The position numbers and the translations under genes are program-made. A DNA stretch of 20,279 nt from an uncultured Candidatus Melainabacteria bacterium (lineage in GTDB: Bacteria > Cyanobacteriota > Vampirovibrionia > LMEP-6097): contig CALBDR010000492.1 of NCBI GenBank assembly GCA_937927525.1, positions 1-20,279 on the forward strand, given 5' to 3'. Of this stretch, positions 15,776 through 20,279 are shown piece after piece (the stretch's first letter is position 1; each line of letters begins with the position of its first letter). The notes beneath the pieces were generated by a model. The model was not told the DNA's origin. It searched no databases and saw nothing but the letters and a program-made list of their open reading frames with translations.

Positions 15776-16439
15776 AGAAATCTGAAATCGAAGCATGAGC
15801 TCCTAAATCCAAAGTTTGCTGGGGAGACATTGATGACTCAATAGCTATAACTTTAGCCCCTGAATCTAACCCAGCCTTAATTCCAGATTTAGAATCTTCA
15901 AAAACTAAACACTCATCCGGTCTTAAACCTAAAACCTCTATTGCTTTTAAATAAATCTCAGGGTGAGGCTTACTGTTCTTTACCATAGTGTCATTAATAA
16001 TAATTTCAAAGAATTTTTTTGCATTAATCGAGTCTAAAGTAAAATCAACATTTACTGGTGGAGCTGAAGTAGCAATCGCTCTCGCTAAGTTTTTAATATC
16101 TAAAAGTTCTAAAAATTCAATCAATCCAGGAGCGGCTTGAATATCATTTTTATAAATATTTCTATACATTAACTCTTTTTCATATGCATATTCATCAACA
16201 AGCTCGTCAGTCAAAGAAGAATCAAATAGATTTAATAACCATTCTCTATTAGTACGTCCATAGATTTTATCTTCCATTTCTTCATCGCTTAAAGGCTTAC
16301 CTTTAATTTCGCAGAACTCTTTCAGCGCTCTTTGATGATATGGTGTGTTATAGACCATTACTCCATCCATATCAAAGATTACAGCTTTAGTTTCATTAAA
16401 AAGGTCACGAGCTTTTTTATTTAATTCAAGAACTTGCAT
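15753..16439 (-). CDS. HAD-superfamily hydrolase (beta-phosphoglucomutase/phosphatase-like)
   Basis: A cytosolic HAD subfamily IA enzyme, 228 residues: a sugar-phosphate phosphatase or beta-phosphoglucomutase-like mutase. Motif I is 'VIFDMDGVMV' with Asp23 and Asp25. A helical cap follows (about 30-100). Motif II is 'IATSAPP' (Thr124/Ser125), motif III Lys157 in 'NSKPHPEIY', and motif IV 'VFEDSKSGIKAG' (Glu181-Asp182). All catalytic positions are present. The cap is too generic to fix the substrate. A TATAAT box lies 10 nt upstream of the ATG without a ribosome-binding site. A link to the phosphorylase is not obvious, because that enzyme yields alpha- rather than beta-glucose-1-phosphate. The 3' end overlaps the broken gene by 23 bp. 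Confidence 0.9.
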   Translation of the reverse strand: MQVLELNKKARDLFNETKAVIFDMDGVMVYNTPYHQRALKEFCEIKGKPLSDEEMEDKIYGRTNREWLLNLFDSSLTDELVDEYAYEKELMYRNIYKNDIQAAPGLIEFLELLDIKNLARAIATSAPPVNVDFTLDSINAKKFFEIIINDTMVKNSKPHPEIYLKAIEVLGLRPDECLVFEDSKSGIKAGLDSGAKVIAIESSMSPQQTLDLGAHASISDFSIFLQAS

Positions 16440-16449
16440 TATGGGAATA

Positions 16450-16455
16450 ATTATA
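16450..16455 (-). promoter_or_regulatory. -10 box of the HAD gene
   Basis: TATAAT on the minus strand, 10 nt before the ATG at 16439 with no ribosome-binding site between. The 87-bp inverted-repeat element begins 11 bp further upstream and would cover the -35 region. Confidence 0.45.
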
Positions 16456-16466
16456 TAGTAAATCCC

Positions 16467-16553
16467 GCAGTTAAGGTACTAATACACCTTTTGCTGCGCC
16501 CCAGCGGAGCTGGGTCCCTAAGCTCGCAAAAGATATATTAATACCTTAACTGC
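16467..16553. repeat. 87-bp inverted-repeat element with nested GC-rich hairpin
   Basis: Two 28-bp arms (16467-16494 and 16526-16553) are inverted copies differing at three positions. In all three the plus strand would have C opposite A and the minus strand G opposite T, so a minus-strand RNA could pair all 28 positions using three G-U wobbles. Inside the 31-base centre is a second perfect stem, CCCAGC (16500-16505) with GCTGGG (16509-16514) around GGA. A competing small stem GAGCT/AGCTC overlaps it. The GC-rich core contrasts with the AT-rich surroundings. It sits between the divergent HAD and oxygenase-like genes. It could be a dispersed palindromic repeat, a structured RNA or a protein-binding site. 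No target-site duplication or transposase is visible. Confidence 0.7.
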
Positions 16554-16590
16554 TTGCTTCACCAGTAAAATTATAAATAAGGGTTAATCA

Positions 16591-17373
16591 ATGTTAAAAA
16601 AAATTCAAGTACTTAATCAAGAAGAGACTCATCGTGTCTTTGAGAAAATATTGAAATTAAAAGACAAATGGGTTTCTAGGCAGGAATCTGAGGAAGGCTT
16701 TGATTTACCGCGATTTACTTTAGGGGCTGTTTCATATATTGATGCCTTAGAATCCTATGAGAAATATTTAGGAAAATCAGAAAGAGAAAATAAATTACTC
16801 TATGCTGAACTTAAAGATCTTTATGACAAAGTTATAAATGAACTAAGTATTGCTACTGCTACCACCTGCAAATACGCTCCTGGAATAGCCTTACCGGGTT
16901 TTCATATTTTCGGTAGTGATATTTTTTTTGAAGAAGAATGTGGTAAATTTCACCACGATAGACAAGACGAACTTATTAACTGGAAGGGGATAAAACACGA
17001 TCCATCAAAAAATTTAAGTTTTACCTTAGCTATAAAATTACCTAATCGTGGTGCTGGCTTAATCTTAGTTAAGAGTCAAATCGAATCAAATCCTGCTTGG
17101 GAAGAAAGTAAAGAAAATCAAGCTATTCTACTAGAAACATTAGAAACTAGCTTTGCTATGGCAAAATCACTCGGAACTAGGTGTGATACTTCTGTAGACT
17201 TAAATGATCTAGCCTTCATCAAATACGAAGAAGGTTATATGTTCTTACACTCAGGTAAATTCACACATGCCATGGCTCCAGCAATTCTTATCGAAGAAGA
17301 TGATATGCGTATTACGCTTCAAGGGCATGGTATTTTAGATGAAAATAAAAATGAATATCTGATTTACTGGTAA
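16591..17373 (+). CDS. predicted 2-oxoglutarate/Fe(II)-dependent oxygenase-like protein
   Basis: Not firmly recognised; 260 residues. The second half suggests a double-stranded beta-helix oxygenase. After 'LPGFHIFGSDIFFEE' (101-115) comes His121-x-Asp123 in 'FHHDRQ', a possible iron-binding HxD. A distal His226 follows in 'LHSGKFTHAMAP', then Arg240 14 residues later in 'MRITLQGHG', where such enzymes place the 2-oxoglutarate-binding Arg. The spacing (103 residues from HxD to distal His) is somewhat long but acceptable. The first 95 residues look helical. There is no signal peptide. An AAGGG ribosome-binding site lies about 9 nt before the ATG. Neighbours are the inverted-repeat element and the flagellin pseudogene; neither indicates a substrate. 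Confidence 0.6.
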   Translation: MLKKIQVLNQEETHRVFEKILKLKDKWVSRQESEEGFDLPRFTLGAVSYIDALESYEKYLGKSERENKLLYAELKDLYDKVINELSIATATTCKYAPGIALPGFHIFGSDIFFEEECGKFHHDRQDELINWKGIKHDPSKNLSFTLAIKLPNRGAGLILVKSQIESNPAWEESKENQAILLETLETSFAMAKSLGTRCDTSVDLNDLAFIKYEEGYMFLHSGKFTHAMAPAILIEEDDMRITLQGHGILDENKNEYLIYW

Positions 17374-17396
17374 TTCTAGTAAAGCTCGAAACACAT

Positions 17397-17423
17397 TAAA
17401 GATCTAGTACAAATGACCGATAT
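17397..17423 (+). promoter_or_regulatory. sigma-28 (FliA)-type flagellar promoter
   Basis: TAAA (17397-17400), exactly 15 bases, then ACCGATAT (17416-17423). The FliA consensus is TAAA-N15-GCCGATAA, so the -35 and spacing are perfect and the -10 matches 6 of 8. It lies about 50 bp upstream of the flagellin start, as expected for a late flagellar gene. A small inverted repeat GAACT/AGTTC (17444-17458) falls in the leader. Confidence 0.7.
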
Positions 17424-17470
17424 AAATTAACGAATAGAAAATAGAACTTCAATAGTTCCAGGGGTGGAAA

Positions 17471-18465
17471 GTGTCTGTAGTTATCAGCTCACATTTAAAT
17501 ACGAAATCAGTGCAAAGAGCACTAAAGGCCTCTAACACTAGAGTAAACTCTGCTGTAGAGAAACTTTCTTCGGGAAAAAGAATTAACCGTGCTGGTGATG
17601 ATGTCGCTGCTATAAGTATTTCTGCAAAGATTGAATCTGAAACTAGAAGTATAGATGATGCTCAGAGAAATATTACAGACTTTATGAGCTTGCTTGATTC
17701 TCAAGAAGCTGTATATGCATCTATTACAGAAGATATTCAAAATGTAAGAGAGCTTTATTTAAAAGTTTTTAATGGGTCTACTGATCCCAATAGCGACAAT
17801 GTCAAACTTTTTAAAGAAGAAATAGTTGGTGTTTTAGAGTCTGCTTATGATAAAGCAGCTAAAAATGGTATTGTGAATGATTCTCACCCATTTGCAAGTC
17901 AAACATCAGATGTTGACTTTACCTTTGGAGCTTTTATTTCCTGGAACCCAAGACCGTAGAACCTAACCCAGTTCTTCCATTCGAAGCTCAACCGGCTTTC
18001 ACTCAAGATGATCAATCAGTTAATATACAAGTTGGTACTGATGATGAAGATTTAAACCAGATAGAATACTTTGATGAGGGCTTAAATTTCACAACTGCTA
18101 TGAGATACCTTGATGCACTTACATTAAGATTTGACGAAGCACTTCCTTGAGGCACAAATCCACTATCTGAACCATTTCCTACGGTTAACAAAGAAACAGA
18201 CTTAGATGATTTTGATATTGCGATCTCTGCATTAACTGAAATGAGAACAGCTATATCAGCTACAAAAAAAGGCTTAGGGGCTCGTTTTGATTCCTTAGAA
18301 TCAAGAAAAATCTCCTTAAGTGGAGCCCAGTCTCATTACACAGATGCAGACTTCGCTAAAGAAAGTACAAATCTTATAAAATCTCAAATCCAACAAAACT
18401 CAGCAAGTTCAATGCTCAGCCAAGCTAATACCCAAGGATCTTTTGTTTTGAGTTTATTGCCTTAA
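17471..18465 (+). pseudogene. flagellin (FliC-type), broken by a frameshift and an in-frame stop
   Basis: Flagellin, the filament subunit. The N-terminal D0/D1 region (17471 to about 17900) has family hallmarks such as 'AVEKLSSGKRINRAGDDVAAISIS'-type sequence: 'KLSSGKRIN', 'AGDDVA', 'AQRNITD' and 'NVRELYLK'. The frame ends at TAG (17957-17959), but coding continues one frame over from about 17941 ('LEPKTVEPNP...'). One base has apparently been lost between 17917 and 17957. A second defect, TGA at 18148-18150, interrupts that frame. The C-terminal D1/D0 follows ('ALTEMRTAISATKKGLGARFDSLE', 'QANTQGSFVLSLLP'). The rebuilt protein is about 331 residues, a normal short flagellin. The start is GTG with a GGGGTGG ribosome-binding site. 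The sigma-28 promoter is intact, which suggests recent inactivation; another flagellin gene probably exists elsewhere. Confidence 0.88.
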
Positions 18466-18516
18466 AATAATAAATTAATCTAAAAAATAACTATATTTTC
18501 AACCCATCCAGGCTAA

Positions 18517-18522
18517 GATAAT
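18517..18522 (+). promoter_or_regulatory. -10 box of the secreted-protein gene
   Basis: GATAAT, preceded by TAA, ends 4 nt before the ATG at 18527. There is no ribosome-binding site, so transcription would start at or within the start codon. Confidence 0.35.
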
Positions 18523-18526
18523 ACGG

Positions 18527-19657
18527 ATGGATTTCAAAAAAATTATCCCTCAAGCCGCCTTAATGCTTACTACAGCAATACCATTCTCACAACCAGCACA
18601 AGCATTAGAATATGATTCAAACAAAGCAAGTGACTTGCTACCTACAGCAGAATTAGAAACCAAGACTAATATTCAACAAAGTAATCAAGGAAATATAGAT
18701 AAGAAAAAAGCACAGCTAGAGCAAATATTACGAATATCAAAACCAGATCCAAATACTTACTGTGCTGCTGAAACAAGTAATGATTCCATAGGTTCCAAAC
18801 CGGTGATGCTAAATGGCGGAAGAGAAGCCACTAACGACTGGGGAAGAAATACTTTTACGATAGGACAAAATTGTCTAGAAAAAGAAGGGGAAGAAGGGCA
18901 ATTTACCGGATATAAATTTAGAGCACATAGTGATGCTTATAGAGGAGATACTAAATTTGAAAAGCTAACAGATAGTTCTTCCGTTACAGGATCTTTTGGT
19001 GATATTAATTTCAATCATACTAACACTACTTATCTTGGGGGAAGTGTCTCAGGAATTGGCTTAAACCAACTTGCAAAAGATACACAAGATGGATTTCACC
19101 GCACCTTAAATAATATTGGATTTAATACTAATGAAGACACACCTGTTTTCAAGAATAATGGTCCTACTGGAGCTGCACTTAGTATAGATGGAGGTATTGC
19201 AAGTCAAGATCTAATACCTGAGAACCCAGTTAATCTTAATGTATACGCATCAGGGCAAGCAGGTATTGGACATACAGATTTCAATGGCACCCTTCCTTAT
19301 GCTGAAATGCAAAGTGGTCTCCAACTTGGTTACAGTTTCAATAACATAGATTCAAATAATAGAATCCCTAGTCCAAATGGAATAATACCTAGTGAAGTAA
19401 ATAACAGTAAAGAAGTATTTATTGGTTTAAATGGTGAATGTAGCACTAATGACCAAACAGACTTTCTAAATAATCAAGGTGCACCTAATGACTTCTGTGC
19501 AGTTAATGGTGAGTTTGGTGTAAATATTCCAATAAATGAAAATTCTTCAATCCAAATATCGAGTGAAACACCACCTATTCTTTCAACAGAGTCATATCGT
19601 GACCGTGTCAACACATCAGGCACACCAATTCAAATTAGATATCAACGTAAACATTAA
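18527..19657 (+). CDS. secreted or outer-membrane protein of unknown family
   Basis: I do not recognise this 376-residue protein. It begins with a clear signal peptide: Lys4-Lys5, a hydrophobic core to about residue 20, and a likely cleavage after Ala-Gln-Ala (24-26), so it is exported. A short low-complexity Gln/Asn/Lys-rich helix (about 35-70) follows. The rest is rich in Gly, Asn, Thr and Asp with alternating short beta-like strands ('VNLNVYASGQAGIG', 'MQSGLQLGYSF', 'EVFIGLNGEC'), which could form a beta-barrel or beta-sandwich. Four cysteines (79, 116, 305, 324) could form two disulfides. The final strand 'PIQIRYQRKH' does not end in the aromatic residue typical of many barrels. It lies between the flagellin pseudogene and secA on the same strand. 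The codon use looks like its neighbours. Confidence 0.8.
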   Translation: MDFKKIIPQAALMLTTAIPFSQPAQALEYDSNKASDLLPTAELETKTNIQQSNQGNIDKKKAQLEQILRISKPDPNTYCAAETSNDSIGSKPVMLNGGREATNDWGRNTFTIGQNCLEKEGEEGQFTGYKFRAHSDAYRGDTKFEKLTDSSSVTGSFGDINFNHTNTTYLGGSVSGIGLNQLAKDTQDGFHRTLNNIGFNTNEDTPVFKNNGPTGAALSIDGGIASQDLIPENPVNLNVYASGQAGIGHTDFNGTLPYAEMQSGLQLGYSFNNIDSNNRIPSPNGIIPSEVNNSKEVFIGLNGECSTNDQTDFLNNQGAPNDFCAVNGEFGVNIPINENSSIQISSETPPILSTESYRDRVNTSGTPIQIRYQRKH

Positions 19658-19659
19658 TA

Positions 19660-19672
19660 TTAGAAGTTCTAA
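19660..19672. promoter_or_regulatory. palindrome upstream of secA
   Basis: TTAGAA-G-TTCTAA, 6-bp arms around one base, lies 7 bp upstream of the secA -10 box. A bound protein there would interfere with RNA polymerase, so it may be an operator. The match could be chance in AT-rich DNA. Confidence 0.25.
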
Positions 19673-19679
19673 CTTAAGT

Positions 19680-19685
19680 TATAAT
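19680..19685 (+). promoter_or_regulatory. -10 box of secA
   Basis: TATAAT, 11 nt before the secA ATG at 19697. The gap contains no Shine-Dalgarno sequence, so a leader of about 4-5 nt is expected. Confidence 0.45.
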
Positions 19686-19696
19686 AAAAAGCTTAG

Positions 19697-20279
19697 ATGT
19701 TCAAAAAATTCCTAAAACTTCTTACTGGTGATCCTAACGAAAAACTACTTAAATCATTCGAACCTACTGTTGCAAAGGTTAATGCACTTGAAGAGACTAT
19801 TGCAAAATTAAGTGACGAAGAGTTAAAGAATAAAACCACCGAATTTAAAAACAAAATTTCAAAGAAATTAGAAGAAACTCCATATGAAATTCTAATAGCA
19901 GAAGATGTTCCGAAACTTCCTGGTCAATTAAGAACTACTCATGATAAAGCCTTAGCAGAAACACTCGATGAAATCCTAGTCGAAGCATTTGCTGTATGTA
20001 GAGAAGCCTCGAAAAGAGTTTTAAACATGCGCAACTATGATGTTCAGATTATAGGTGGTCTTCAACTCCATAGGTCTGGAATCTCTGAGATGCAGACAGG
20101 TGAAGGTAAAACTCTTGTTTGTACTTTACCAGCTTACCTAAATGCCCTTAGCGGTAGAGGTGTTCATATTATTACAGTTAATGATTATCTAGCGAGACGT
20201 GACTCTGAGTGGATGGGGAGACGTGATAACTTCTTAGGCTTGAGCTGTGGGCTGATAGTCGCAGGAAAAAACCCTGAAG
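19697..20279 (+). CDS. secA: preprotein translocase ATPase SecA (5' part, cut by the window end)
   Basis: The ATPase motor that drives proteins through SecYEG. Only the first 194 codons plus one base are present, and the frame stays open to the end of the window. Motifs are 'LSDEELKNKT' (38-47), 'EAFAVCREASKRVLNMRNYDVQIIGG' features (96-121), Walker A 'MQTGEGKT' (132-139) and 'VNDYLARRDSEWMG' (161-174). The nucleotide-binding Lys138 is about 30 residues later than in E. coli (Lys108). The extra residues lie at about 57-88, between the first helices and 'EAFAV'. The motif wording is closest to cyanobacterial SecA as I recall it. Translation appears to start from a leaderless or nearly leaderless mRNA. 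Confidence 0.98.
   Translation, partial: MFKKFLKLLTGDPNEKLLKSFEPTVAKVNALEETIAKLSDEELKNKTTEFKNKISKKLEETPYEILIAEDVPKLPGQLRTTHDKALAETLDEILVEAFAVCREASKRVLNMRNYDVQIIGGLQLHRSGISEMQTGEGKTLVCTLPAYLNALSGRGVHIITVNDYLARRDSEWMGRRDNFLGLSCGLIVAGKNPE

Noticed and set aside
15753..16439. HAD enzyme as the beta-phosphoglucomutase of the phosphorylase pathway
   Set aside because: A retaining GH13 phosphorylase releases alpha-glucose-1-phosphate, which a beta-phosphoglucomutase does not use. The gene is also on the opposite strand about 1.2 kb away.
16467..16553. Inverted repeat as the end of an insertion sequence or a MITE
   Set aside because: No transposase fragment and no target-site duplication at the edges. 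The arms are nearly contiguous with a 31-base centre.
17522..17740. Minus-strand open frame of 72 codons
   Set aside because: Antisense to the flagellin D0/D1 region, with no independent support.
18148..18150. UGA recoding (for example as Gly or Trp) to explain the stop inside flagellin
   Set aside because: UGA ends polA, the sulfotransferase-like gene and the hydrolase at their natural C-termini, and no other gene has an internal UGA. The flagellin also has an independent frameshift.
1..20279. tRNA or rRNA genes, CRISPR arrays, prophage or plasmid functions
   Set aside because: No cloverleaf, conserved rRNA segment, regularly spaced direct repeats, integrase, transposase or phage structural gene was seen on either strand.

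Overview
The window is AT-rich (roughly one third G+C by eye) and gene-dense. It uses standard bacterial stop codons, including UGA at the ends of polA, the sulfotransferase-like gene and the alpha/beta hydrolase. It carries a flagellin gene behind a sigma-28-type promoter, and one gene encodes a signal-peptide protein that could be exported to the envelope. The start of SecA (the 'DYLARRD.EWMG...FLGLS.GLI' stretch) reads like cyanobacterial homologues. Together this suggests a low-GC, flagellated, probably Gram-negative bacterium. A non-photosynthetic relative of the Cyanobacteria (Melainabacteria/Vampirovibrionia-like) is my inference, not something the window proves.

Left part (1-5.4 kb, minus strand). 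In transcription order the genes are ribosomal protein bL9 (rplI), thymidylate kinase (tmk), an 8-bp-overlapping sugar-nucleotide epimerase, a dicarboxylate/amino-acid:cation symporter, dethiobiotin synthetase (bioD) and an alpha/beta hydrolase 14 bp after bioD. Several have their own -10 box close to the start codon.

Middle (5.4-14.6 kb). A sulfotransferase-like protein with a large unrecognised C-terminal half directly abuts polA (TGA then ATG, no gap). A sodium:solute symporter gene converges on polA. Divergent from the symporter lie a class II glycerate 2-kinase and a GH13_18 glycoside phosphorylase closely resembling glucosylglycerate phosphorylases. These three genes look like a small pathway that takes up and phosphorolyses glucosylglycerate, giving glucose-1-phosphate and glycerate, with the glycerate going to 2-phosphoglycerate.

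Right part (14.6-20.3 kb). This is the least ordinary region. It holds an unrecognised gene broken by two frame changes at homopolymers, and a HAD phosphatase/phosphomutase. An 87-bp, partly GC-rich inverted-repeat element follows, then a predicted 2-oxoglutarate/Fe(II) oxygenase-like protein. Next is a flagellin pseudogene (one frameshift plus one in-frame TGA) with an intact-looking sigma-28 promoter, then a secreted protein of unknown family, and finally the 5' part of secA running off the window. The damage is confined to about 14.7-18.2 kb while the long genes on either side are intact, which argues for local gene decay rather than uniformly poor sequence.

A recurring regulatory theme is a TATAAT-like box only 2-11 nt before the first possible start codon, with no room for a normal leader and ribosome-binding site. 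This suggests leaderless mRNAs for about seven genes.
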